Positions 1 to 6,253 of a DNA stretch of 10,466 nt are shown in pieces. Origin of the DNA: JABDPF01 sp037384065 (GTDB lineage Bacteria > Pseudomonadota > Gammaproteobacteria > Xanthomonadales > SZUA-36). The stretch's first letter is position 1. Each line of letters begins with the position of its first letter. The DNA lies in NCBI GenBank assembly GCA_037384065.1, contig JARROJ010000072.1:1-10466 (forward strand), read 5' to 3'. The notes beneath the pieces are model-generated. The model made no database searches and was not told where the DNA came from. It was given only the letters and a program-made list of their open reading frames with translations. A program made the translations under genes and the position numbers.

Positions 1-298
1 GCCGCCTTCACCCGCGCAGCGGGTGGAGCAGGGAAGCGAGACTCCCGATGTCGCGCAGCGACTCATGAAAAGTTGTCGAGCGAAGCCGCCTTCACCCGCC
101 CAGCGGGTGGAGCAGGGAAGCGAGACTCCCGATGTCGCGCAGCGACTCATGAAAAGCCGTCGAGCGAAGCCGCCTTCACCCGCGCAGCGGGTGAAGCAGG
201 GAACCGAGACTCCCAATGTCGCGCAGCGACTCATGAAAAGCTGTCGAGCGAAGCCGCCTTCACCCGCGCAGCGGGTGGAGCAGGGAAGCGAGACTCCC
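1..298. repeat. 84-bp tandem repeat array with paired hairpins, incomplete at left edge
   Basis: Three full 84-bp copies (1-84, 85-168, 169-252) and a 46-bp partial copy (253-298) are seen directly. The full copies differ at only six unit positions (16, 26, 36, 47, 73, 74). Each copy has a 10-bp stem (unit 6-15 with 19-28) closed by a 3-base GCA or CCA loop, and each full copy has a second 5-bp stem (unit 50-54 with 58-62) also closed by GCA. Both hairpins share the core CGCGCAGCG, which suggests that the unit is itself a diverged duplication. The array ends three bases before the nrdR start codon and may extend beyond the left edge. By inference it is an intergenic palindromic repeat of the REP/BIME kind. 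No transposase or target-site duplication is visible here. The period is divisible by three, so two forward frames stay open, but the differences between copies do not favour coding. Confidence 0.95.
258..280 (+). promoter_or_regulatory. nrdR: Leader hairpin upstream of nrdR (last repeat copy)
   Basis: The left arm 258-267 pairs with 271-280 around a GCA loop, giving ten pairs including one G-U in RNA. The hairpin ends 21 bases before the nrdR ATG, so any transcript entering nrdR from upstream carries it in the leader. No T-run follows, so it does not look like an intrinsic terminator. A role in message stability or nrdR expression is inference only. No clear Shine-Dalgarno sequence sits 5-10 bases before the ATG; the nearest purine-rich stretch (GGGAAG, 283-288) ends 13 bases upstream. 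Confidence 0.4.
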
Positions 299-301
299 TA
301 A

Positions 302-823
302 ATGCGCTGCCCCTTCTGCTCCCACGACAACACCCGGGTGGTCGATTCCCGGCTGACCCGCGACGGCCTGCAGATCCGTCGCCGCCGGCAATGCGAGGAT
401 TGCGGGGCGCGCTTCAACACCTACGAGTCGCCCGAGATCAAGGCGCCGCGGATCATCAAGACCGACGGCGGCCGCGAGGCGTTCTCCGAGCAGAAACTGC
501 GCGACGGCATGCTCAAGGCGCTGGAAAAGCGTCCGGTGGAGACGCGCCAGGTGGAACGCTCGATCCGCGCGCTGCTGCGCGAGATCAGCACCGTCGAGGA
601 TTCGGAGATTCCGTCCTCGTTGCTGGGCGAATGGGTCATGCGCGAACTGGCCAAGCTCGACGAGGTCGCCTACATCCGCTTCGCCTCGGTCTACAAGCGC
701 TTCGAGGACGTGCAGGCGTTTCGGGAGCTGATCGACCGGCTGGAACGCGAACCGCCGGTCGACGACGACCGGCGCCAGATTTCCCTGCTCGACCCGGGCC
801 GCAAGCGTCCCCGCGACACGTGA
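302..823 (+). CDS. nrdR: Transcriptional repressor NrdR (ribonucleotide reductase regulator)
   Basis: NrdR is a zinc-ribbon/ATP-cone repressor that senses ATP and dATP and binds NrdR boxes ahead of ribonucleotide reductase operons. The 173-residue product begins MRCPFC, the canonical N-terminus of the family, which fixes the start. The zinc ribbon uses Cys3, Cys6, Cys31 and Cys34, followed by the basic RRRR stretch (26-29) just before Cys31 and the ARFNTYE motif. The ATP-cone spans roughly residues 48-138. The family is usually about 150-160 residues, so the charged tail is slightly long. The gene heads the riboflavin operon, as in many gammaproteobacteria, and its stop codon overlaps the ribD GTG by four bases. 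The repeat array reaches almost to its start codon in place of an obvious promoter or ribosome binding site. Confidence 0.97.
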   Translation: MRCPFCSHDNTRVVDSRLTRDGLQIRRRRQCEDCGARFNTYESPEIKAPRIIKTDGGREAFSEQKLRDGMLKALEKRPVETRQVERSIRALLREISTVEDSEIPSSLLGEWVMRELAKLDEVAYIRFASVYKRFEDVQAFRELIDRLEREPPVDDDRRQISLLDPGRKRPRDT

Positions 824-1929
824 GTTTTACGGCCGCCGACCATCGGTTCATGGCGCTGGCGCTGCAACTGGCCCGCCGCGGACTGCGCACGACGGATCCG
901 AATCCGCGGGTCGGTTGCGTCATCGCCGACGGTGAGCGGCTGGTGGGGCAGGGCTGGCACGAGTTCGCCGGCGGCCAGCACGCCGAGATCGCCGCGCTGA
1001 ACGACGCGTCGGAACCGGTCCGCGGCCTGACGGCCTACGTCACGCTCGAACCCTGCGCGCATCACGGCCGCACGCCGCCCTGCACCGGCGCCCTGATCGA
1101 GGCCGGCATCGGCCGCGTGGTGGTGGCGGTCGAGGATCCGCATCCCGAGGTGGACGGAAAGGGCCTGCGCCAGTTGCGCGAGGCGGGGGTGCGCGTCGAG
1201 ACCGGCCTGCTCGCGGCGCATGCCGAGCGGCTGAACCCCGGTTTCCTGAAACGGGCCCGGACCGGCCGGCCCTGGCTGCGCGTCAAGAGCGCGGCCAGCC
1301 TGGACGGCCGTACCGGCCTCGCCGGTGGCGCGAGCAAGTGGATCACCGGCGACGACGCGCGCCGCGACGTCCAGTCCTGGCGGGCGCGGTCGTCCGCCAT
1401 CCTGACCGGTATCGGCACCGTCCTGGCCGACGACCCCGCCCTGGACGCCCGGGTCGCCGGGCCCGTTCGCCAGCCGCTGCGCATCGTGGTCGACAGCGCG
1501 TGGCGGACCCCCTCCGGCAGCCGCGTGCTGCGCGAACCGGAGCAGGCCTGGATCGTCGGCGGGGCGCGCACGCCGGCGACCGAGGCGCTCGAGGCCGCGG
1601 GCGTTCGCTGCACCAGCCTGCCCGGCGCGGACGGACGGGTCGATCCCGCGCGCCTGCTGGACGCGCTGGGCGAGGCCGAGCTGAACGAGGTGCAGGTGGA
1701 AGCCGGCAGCCGCCTGTGCGGTTCGCTTCTGCAGGCCGGCCTGGTCGACGAAATCCTGGTGTACCTGGCGCCGGTGCTGCTGGGCGACGGCGGTCCCGGC
1801 CCGTTCGCCTTCGGGCCGCTTGAATCCATGCAGGGGCGCACGCATCTGCACCTTGTAGACACCACGCACGTCGGGCGCGACCTTCGGTTGCGTCTCGTAC
1901 CTTCACCCGACCCGGACCGCAGGCACTGA
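820..1929 (+). CDS. ribD: Bifunctional diaminohydroxyphosphoribosylaminopyrimidine deaminase / 5-amino-6-(5-phosphoribosylamino)uracil reductase RibD
   Basis: RibD catalyses the second and third steps of riboflavin synthesis: zinc-dependent deamination of the GTP-derived pyrimidine, then NADPH-dependent reduction of the ribose chain. The product is 369 residues, close to the 367 of E. coli RibD. The N-terminal deaminase domain (about 1-145) shows the zinc motif HAE at 54-56 and PC...C with Cys79 and Cys88 (EPCAHHGRTPPC). The reductase domain begins near residue 150 with a recognisable KSAASLDGRTG segment, followed by SKWITGDDARRDVQ. The start chosen is GTG at 820, overlapping the nrdR stop (GTGA), because residues from there (SFTAADHRFMALAL) fit the family N-terminus. 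An ATG at 850 would cut into the first helix. Translation is probably coupled to nrdR. The reading frame is open far upstream through nrdR and the repeats, which is a high-GC effect and not a fusion. Confidence 0.96.
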   Translation: MSFTAADHRFMALALQLARRGLRTTDPNPRVGCVIADGERLVGQGWHEFAGGQHAEIAALNDASEPVRGLTAYVTLEPCAHHGRTPPCTGALIEAGIGRVVVAVEDPHPEVDGKGLRQLREAGVRVETGLLAAHAERLNPGFLKRARTGRPWLRVKSAASLDGRTGLAGGASKWITGDDARRDVQSWRARSSAILTGIGTVLADDPALDARVAGPVRQPLRIVVDSAWRTPSGSRVLREPEQAWIVGGARTPATEALEAAGVRCTSLPGADGRVDPARLLDALGEAELNEVQVEAGSRLCGSLLQAGLVDEILVYLAPVLLGDGGPGPFAFGPLESMQGRTHLHLVDTTHVGRDLRLRLVPSPDPDRRH

Positions 1930-1930
1930 C

Positions 1931-2554
1931 ATGTTTACCGGAATCGTCGAGACCAGGGGCACCCTGGAGCGCAAGATCGAAGTCGGCGGCGACTGCCGTC
2001 TCATCATCCATACCGGCGCGCTGAGCCTGGCCGGCTGCAGCACCGGCGACAGCATCAGCGTTTCGGGCGCCTGCCTGACGATGCTCGATCCGGAACCGAA
2101 CCGGTTCACGGCCGACGTGTCGCAGGAAACGCTGACCGTCACGACGCTGGGGCAGGTCGAGGAAGGCGGCCACGTCAACCTCGAGCTGGCGATGGGCCTG
2201 GACGACCGCATGGGCGGCCACCTCGTGACCGGCCACGTCGATGGCAAGGCGCGGCTGGTGTCGCGCCATGAAGACGCGCGCGCCGAACGTTTCGAATTCG
2301 AAGCGCCGCACGACCTGGCCCGCTACATCGCGCGCAAGGGCTCGGTGTGCCTGGACGGCGTGAGCCTGACCGTCAACGCCGTTGACGGCGACCGGTTTTC
2401 GGTCTGCCTGATACCGCATACAATGGAAATCACCACGCTGGGCCGGCTGCAGCCCGGCGACGCGGTCAACCTGGAGGTCGACCTCATCGCCCGGTACCTG
2501 GAACGGCTGAATGCGCCGGAATTCCAGGACAACGGTCCGGCCGACGAAGACTGA
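1931..2554 (+). CDS. ribE: Riboflavin synthase, alpha subunit (ribE; ribC in E. coli)
   Basis: This enzyme performs the last step of riboflavin formation, the dismutation of two 6,7-dimethyl-8-ribityllumazine molecules into riboflavin and the pyrimidinedione that RibH reuses. The 207-residue product starts with the diagnostic MFTGIVE and has the family's two similar lumazine-binding barrels, about residues 1-95 and 96-195. GACLT (46-50) and DGVSLTVN (142-149) are the equivalent motifs of the two barrels, and GHLVTGHVDG (96-105) opens the second. The length agrees with the 213-residue E. coli enzyme. The ATG lies one base after the ribD stop, with only a weak AGG seven bases upstream, so coupling to ribD translation is likely. 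Gene naming differs between species: E. coli calls this ribC and uses ribE for lumazine synthase. Confidence 0.96.
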   Translation: MFTGIVETRGTLERKIEVGGDCRLIIHTGALSLAGCSTGDSISVSGACLTMLDPEPNRFTADVSQETLTVTTLGQVEEGGHVNLELAMGLDDRMGGHLVTGHVDGKARLVSRHEDARAERFEFEAPHDLARYIARKGSVCLDGVSLTVNAVDGDRFSVCLIPHTMEITTLGRLQPGDAVNLEVDLIARYLERLNAPEFQDNGPADED

Positions 2555-2558
2555 GACC

Positions 2559-3698
2559 ATGACAAAGTCCACCGCGCTGAACACGATCCCCGAGTTGCTG
2601 GACGACCTCCGCGCCGGCCGGATGATCGTGCTGATGGACGACGAGGAGCGCGAGAACGAAGGCGACCTGATCATGGCCGCCTCCAAGGTGCGTCCCGAGG
2701 ACATCAATTTCATGGCGCGCTACGGCCGCGGCCTGATCTGCCTGCCGCTGACCCGCGAGCGTTGTCACCAGCTCAACCTGCCGTTGATGGTGAACCGCAA
2801 CCAGGCCCATTTCGCGACCAATTTCACCGTGTCCATCGAGGCGGCCGAGGGCATCACGACCGGGATCTCCGCCTACGACCGCGCGCACACGATCCGCACC
2901 GCCGTGCAGCCGGACGCCGCGCCGGAGGACCTGACCCAGCCCGGCCACGTGTTTCCGCTGATGTGCAACCCGGGCGGTGTGCTGGCGCGGGCCGGTCATA
3001 CCGAGGCCAGCGTCGACCTGGCCATGCTGGCCGGGCTGGAGCCCGCCGCCGTGCTGGTCGAAATCCTCAACGAGGACGGCAGCATGGCGCGACGGCCGGA
3101 ACTGGAGCAGTTCGCGCGCGAGCACGAGTTGAAGATCGGCACGATCGCCGAGCTGATCCGGTATCGCATGCAGACGGAAAAATCGGTCGAGCACCAGTCC
3201 TCGCATGACGTGACGACCGATTTCGGCGCGTTTCGCATGCACACCTACCGCGACACGATCGACGGTCACCTGCACCTGGCGCTGGTGCGGGGCGAGGTGC
3301 GTCCGGACGAACCCTTCCTGGTCCGGGTCCACGTACAGAATCCGCTGAGCGACGTGCTGTCGATTCATCGCTCGGATTTCGGCATGCCGTTGCGCTCCGC
3401 GCTGGCGGAGATCGACGCCAACGGCAGCGGCCTGCTGCTCGTGCTGGGCGGGCACAAGGACGACGACGAACTGCTGCGCATGATCCAGCAGGTGCCGCAA
3501 CCCGCCGTGAACGCGGCCGGCGACAACCGCCAGTCGCGGGAACTGCGCACCTACGGCATCGGCGCCCAGATCATCGCGGATCTCGGCATTCGCCGGATGC
3601 GGGTGCTCAGCGCGCCCTGGAAACTCACCGGACTCGCCGGTTTCGGCCTCGAAGTCGTCGAGTACATCGAATCCGTTCGCGGCAAGAAGGATGCATGA
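2559..3698 (+). CDS. ribB: 3,4-dihydroxy-2-butanone-4-phosphate synthase fused to a degenerate GTP cyclohydrolase II-like domain (RibBA/RibBX type)
   Basis: The N-terminal domain (about 1-205) converts ribulose-5-phosphate to the four-carbon unit used by RibH. It shows DDEERENEGDL (27-37), GRGLIC (56-61), a TNFTVSIEA segment and RAGHTEASVDL (144-154), all hallmarks of an active synthase. The C-terminal domain (about 206-375) aligns with GTP cyclohydrolase II but lacks its zinc site. Where the enzyme has Cys-...-CDC in RVHSEC...CDCG, this protein has Asn261, Ser272 and Phe274. It ends with a recognisable YGIGAQI...GFGLEVVEYI segment. Such fusions have been described in Proteobacteria as RibBX, where the X domain does not make the pyrimidine precursor. 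Automatic pipelines often call them bifunctional RibBA. A separate ribA is therefore expected elsewhere in the genome. The gene starts four bases after the ribE stop and overlaps ribH. The total of 379 residues is typical of the fusion. Confidence 0.94.
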   Translation: MTKSTALNTIPELLDDLRAGRMIVLMDDEERENEGDLIMAASKVRPEDINFMARYGRGLICLPLTRERCHQLNLPLMVNRNQAHFATNFTVSIEAAEGITTGISAYDRAHTIRTAVQPDAAPEDLTQPGHVFPLMCNPGGVLARAGHTEASVDLAMLAGLEPAAVLVEILNEDGSMARRPELEQFAREHELKIGTIAELIRYRMQTEKSVEHQSSHDVTTDFGAFRMHTYRDTIDGHLHLALVRGEVRPDEPFLVRVHVQNPLSDVLSIHRSDFGMPLRSALAEIDANGSGLLLVLGGHKDDDELLRMIQQVPQPAVNAAGDNRQSRELRTYGIGAQIIADLGIRRMRVLSAPWKLTGLAGFGLEVVEYIESVRGKKDA

Positions 3699-4186
3699 TG
3701 CTTGAAATCCAGGACGTCAGACCGGAGCGTGACATCCGCGTCGCCATCGTCGCGGCGCGCTTCAACCGCTTTATCGTCGACGAACTGCTGGCCGGCGCCC
3801 GGGATGCGCTGGCCCGTCACGAGGTGGACCCGAACGGCTGCGCCCTCGTGTGGGTGCCGGGGGCCTTCGAACTGCCGCTGATGGCGGAACGGCTGGCGTC
3901 GACCGGCAGGTTCGACGCCATCGTCGCGCTGGGCGCGGTGGTTCGCGGCGGGACGCCCCATTTCGATTACGTCGCCGGCGAATGCGCCAGCGGCCTGAAC
4001 CGGGTCGCGCTGGACCATGGTTTACCGGTGACGTTCGGCGTGCTGACGACCGACACGGTCGAGCAGGCGCTCGAGCGCGCTTCGACCCACGAAGGCAACA
4101 AGGGGTTCGACGTCACGGTTACCGCGCTGGAAATGGCGCAGACCCTGCGTGAACTCGACCGGAGCGTCGCGGGAGACTCCGGCTGA
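3698..4186 (+). CDS. ribH: 6,7-dimethyl-8-ribityllumazine synthase, beta subunit (ribH; ribE in E. coli)
   Basis: Lumazine synthase condenses the aminouracil from the RibD branch with the four-carbon phosphate from RibB. The product (162 residues from this start) shows RFN (21-23), VPGAFELP (53-60), GAVVRGGTPHFDYV (79-92) with the catalytic His at 88, FGVLTTDTVEQALERA (113-128) and NKG (134-136). Length and motifs match the family, which forms pentamers or icosahedral shells. Two adjacent in-frame ATGs exist, at 3695 (ATGA overlap with the ribB stop) and at 3698. The AAGAAGG ending at 3690 gives seven bases of spacing to 3698 and four to 3695, so 3698 is preferred slightly. The stop shares one base with the nusB ATG (TGATG). 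Confidence 0.96.
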   Translation: MLEIQDVRPERDIRVAIVAARFNRFIVDELLAGARDALARHEVDPNGCALVWVPGAFELPLMAERLASTGRFDAIVALGAVVRGGTPHFDYVAGECASGLNRVALDHGLPVTFGVLTTDTVEQALERASTHEGNKGFDVTVTALEMAQTLRELDRSVAGDSG

Positions 4187-4635
4187 TGGGTCGCAAGGGC
4201 TTCTACGAATCGCGCAGTCGCGCTCGCCGCCGGGCGCTGCAGGCCATCTACCAGTGGCAGATGACCGGCCAGGAAGCGCGGGACATCCTGCAGCAGTTCA
4301 ACGATATCCAGGACATGCGGGGCGTGGACGCCGAGCACTTCGAGAGATTGTTGCTCGGCATCCCGGCCGCCGTCGACGAACTCGACAGCGCCCTGCAACC
4401 GTTTCTGGACCGCGACGCAAAACAGCTCGAACCGATGGAGCGCGCCGTGTTGCGCATCGGCGCCTTTGAATTGCTGCACTGCCCCGAACAGCCGTTTCGC
4501 GTGGTGGTCCGCGAATGCGTGGACCTCGCCGATCGCTTCGGCTCGGTGCAGGGCCACGCCTATGTCAACGCCGTACTCGACCGGGCCGCGCGGCAGTGGC
4601 GCGCCGACGAGTTCGCGGACACCGGTTCGTCCTGA
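4186..4635 (+). CDS. nusB: Transcription antitermination factor NusB
   Basis: NusB pairs with NusE (ribosomal protein S10) and binds boxA RNA to form the antitermination complex on rRNA operons. The 149-residue all-helical product has the N-terminal basic segment RSRARRRALQAIYQWQM, typical of the RNA-binding face. The C-terminal half carries the family signature VRECVDLADRFG followed by HAYVNAVLDRAAR, and ERAVLRIGAFELL in between. The length is close to E. coli NusB (139). The ATG overlaps the ribH stop by one base, with GGGAGA starting at 4171 as a plausible ribosome binding site within ribH. The ribH-nusB-thiL-pgpA order is conserved in many proteobacteria. Confidence 0.96.
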   Translation: MGRKGFYESRSRARRRALQAIYQWQMTGQEARDILQQFNDIQDMRGVDAEHFERLLLGIPAAVDELDSALQPFLDRDAKQLEPMERAVLRIGAFELLHCPEQPFRVVVRECVDLADRFGSVQGHAYVNAVLDRAARQWRADEFADTGSS

Positions 4636-4640
4636 GCGGC

Positions 4641-5624
4641 GTGCCCGAGTTCGACCTGATCGACCGTCTGCAGGACCGCATCGCGGCCCCGCTGTCCGGT
4701 CGCGGCGCCGCGTGCGCCGTCGGGATCGGTGACGACGGCGCCGTGCTCGACGTGCCCGCCGGCCGGCAACTGGTCGTGTGCACGGACACGCTGAACGACG
4801 GCGTTCATTTCCCGCGGGATACCGCCCCGCGGGCGCTCGGCCACAAGGCGCTGGCCGTCAATCTGAGCGACCTCGCCGCGATGGGCGCCGAGCCGGCCTG
4901 GTTTTTTCTGAACCTCTCGCTGCCGCGCGAAGACGCGGCGTGGCTCGACGGCTTCGCCGACGGCATGGGCGATCTGGCCTCGGACGCCGGCATTCTGCTG
5001 GCCGGCGGCGACACGACGTCGGGTCCGCTCAGCGTGACCGTGACCGCGCTCGGTCTCGTCGAGCCCGGCCGGGCGCTGCTGCGTTCGGGGGCGGGGGCGG
5101 GCGACCGGATCGTCGTTTCGGGAACGCCGGGCCGGGCGGCCTGTGCGCTTGAAATGATCGGGCGCGGCGAGGACCCGGGCGTCGGGTTGCGCGCGGCGCT
5201 CGATCGGCCCCGGCCGCGACTGGCCCTTGGCCGCGCCCTGCGCGGACTGGCGACGTCCTGTATCGACGTTTCCGACGGCCTGCTCGCGGACCTCGGACAC
5301 ATCCTGGCGAGTTCCGCGCTGGGCGCCGAGGTCTTCGTCGACGCCCTGCCGGCCGACGAGGCGCTCGCCTCGCTCGAGCCGGCGCACCGTTGGTCGTTGC
5401 AACTGGCGGGCGGGGACGACTACGAGCTCTGTTTCACGATAGGGTCCGAGGACGAGCGGCGCCTGTCGGTGCTGGCCGCAGAGTTGGGCCTGGCGCTGAC
5501 GGTGATCGGGCGCGTCACGACCGGCGGCGACCTGCGCGTATTGCAGCCGGGCGGTGAGACCTTCGTTCCGGACCGGGTCGGCTACCAGCATTTTTCCGGT
5601 GCGCCGGTCGGCGGTCGCCCGTGA
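4641..5624 (+). CDS. thiL: Thiamine-monophosphate kinase ThiL
   Basis: ThiL uses ATP to phosphorylate thiamine monophosphate to thiamine diphosphate, the active cofactor. The product is 327 residues (E. coli 325) with the family's motifs in order: GIGDDGAV (28-35), CTDTLNDGVHF (47-57), VNLSDLAAMGAEP (73-85), GGDTTSGP (122-129), IDVSDGL (208-214) and GGDDYEL (257-263). The aspartates in these motifs coordinate the magnesium ions and phosphates in this PurM-like fold. GTG at 4641, five bases after the nusB stop, is the chosen start because it gives PEFDLIDRL, the usual N-terminus. No ATG lies nearby in frame, and the open frame continues upstream into nusB without homology. The stop overlaps the pgpA GTG by four bases. 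Confidence 0.96.
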   Translation: MPEFDLIDRLQDRIAAPLSGRGAACAVGIGDDGAVLDVPAGRQLVVCTDTLNDGVHFPRDTAPRALGHKALAVNLSDLAAMGAEPAWFFLNLSLPREDAAWLDGFADGMGDLASDAGILLAGGDTTSGPLSVTVTALGLVEPGRALLRSGAGAGDRIVVSGTPGRAACALEMIGRGEDPGVGLRAALDRPRPRLALGRALRGLATSCIDVSDGLLADLGHILASSALGAEVFVDALPADEALASLEPAHRWSLQLAGGDDYELCFTIGSEDERRLSVLAAELGLALTVIGRVTTGGDLRVLQPGGETFVPDRVGYQHFSGAPVGGRP

Positions 5625-6115
5625 CGGCGGCGCCATCCGAACGGCGCGTCGCGCTGGGCAGCCTGTCCGGCTTCCTGGCTTACGGCTTCGGCTCCGGCCT
5701 CGCGCCGTGGGCGCCCGGCACCTTCGGAACGCTGGCCGCCGTGCCGTTCGCCTTTGTTCTCAAGAGCCTGGCGTTGCCGGGATACCTGCTGTTGCTGCTC
5801 GGGTTGTTCGTCGTCGGTGTCACCGTCTGCGACCGGGCCAGCGCGCGCCTCGGCCAGCACGATCCGGGCGGCATCGTCTGGGACGAGATGGTCGGTTACT
5901 GGCTGACGATCGCGCTGCTGCCGCTCGACTGGGCCTGGTTCGCGGCCGGATTCCTGGCGTTCCGCTTCTTTGACATTCTCAAGCCGTGGCCGATCCGCGC
6001 CGTCGAAAACCGCTTCGGCGGCGGCCTTGGCATCATGCTCGATGACATCGTGGCCGCACTCTACGCCATGCTGGTGCTGCAGCTGGCGAACATGCTGCTC
6101 GCCGCGTCCGGCTGA
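5621..6115 (+). CDS. pgpA: Phosphatidylglycerophosphatase A
   Basis: PgpA is an inner-membrane phosphatase that removes phosphate from phosphatidylglycerophosphate to give phosphatidylglycerol. The 164-residue product contains APGTFGT (31-37), DPGGIVWDEMVG (81-92), FRFFDILKPWP (114-124) and GGLGIMLDD (134-142). These conserved acidic motifs sit between hydrophobic helices, for example about 40-70, 92-118 and 142-161. The length is near E. coli PgpA (172). The start is GTG at 5621, overlapping the thiL stop as GTGA. No separate Shine-Dalgarno sequence is visible, so translational coupling is likely. This is the last gene of the operon, and the next gene is convergent. Confidence 0.95.
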   Translation: MTAAPSERRVALGSLSGFLAYGFGSGLAPWAPGTFGTLAAVPFAFVLKSLALPGYLLLLLGLFVVGVTVCDRASARLGQHDPGGIVWDEMVGYWLTIALLPLDWAWFAAGFLAFRFFDILKPWPIRAVENRFGGGLGIMLDDIVAALYAMLVLQLANMLLAASG

Positions 6116-6118
6116 TCG

Positions 6119-6167
6119 AAAGGCGACGTCGTAACGCACCTGAACGTCACGGTTGAGCGTCGCTTTT
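6119..6167. terminator. Candidate bidirectional terminator in convergent intergenic region
   Basis: Positions 6119-6128 (AAAGGCGACG) can pair with 6158-6167 (CGTCGCTTTT) as a 10-bp stem with one G-U pair. The A and T runs at its ends allow a short U-tract on either strand. The 29-base loop is long for an intrinsic terminator and the T-run is only four bases, so the call is tentative. Its position just after the pgpA stop and between convergent operons fits a terminator. Confidence 0.35.
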
Positions 6168-6214
6168 GCCGTCCGTGAAGAAACGCCGCGTGAATGCCGT
6201 CGCGCGCCGCCGGT

Positions 6215-6235
6215 TTTCATCGCGCCGCGATGAAA
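6215..6235. repeat. Perfect 9-bp inverted repeat downstream of dolP
   Basis: TTTCATCGC (6215-6223) and GCGATGAAA (6227-6235) are perfect reverse complements around a 3-base loop, 18 bases beyond the dolP stop codon. No T-run follows on either strand. It may be a message 3'-end hairpin or a Rho-assisted stop; no function is shown. Confidence 0.5.
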
Positions 6236-6253
6236 GAAGGTAAGCGAAACACG

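Noticed and set aside
1..298. CRISPR array
   Set aside because: The 84-bp units are contiguous and almost identical, with no unique spacers and no cas genes in the window.
23..301. Short + strand ORF encoding a 28-residue repeat, as a stand-alone gene
   Set aside because: It is a by-product of the 84-bp repeat. Four of six differences change residues, there is no ribosome binding site, and the opposite strand and another frame are equally open.
73..819. Upstream extension of the ribD frame through the repeats and nrdR
   Set aside because: It overlaps nrdR out of frame and shows no similarity to RibD; the RibD domain begins at the GTG at 820.
691..1869. Long - strand ORF opposite ribD
   Set aside because: It has no recognisable motifs and lies antisense to a gene with complete family signatures, a high-GC shadow.
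1343..2713. Long - strand ORF opposite ribD, ribE and ribB
   Set aside because: It crosses three well-supported genes and has low-complexity Arg/Pro/Ala content.
2484..3500. Long - strand ORF opposite ribB
   Set aside because: Antisense shadow with His/Gln-rich composition and no domain pattern.
4560..5636. Long - strand ORF opposite thiL
   Set aside because: Antisense to an intact ThiL with all kinase motifs; no features of its own.
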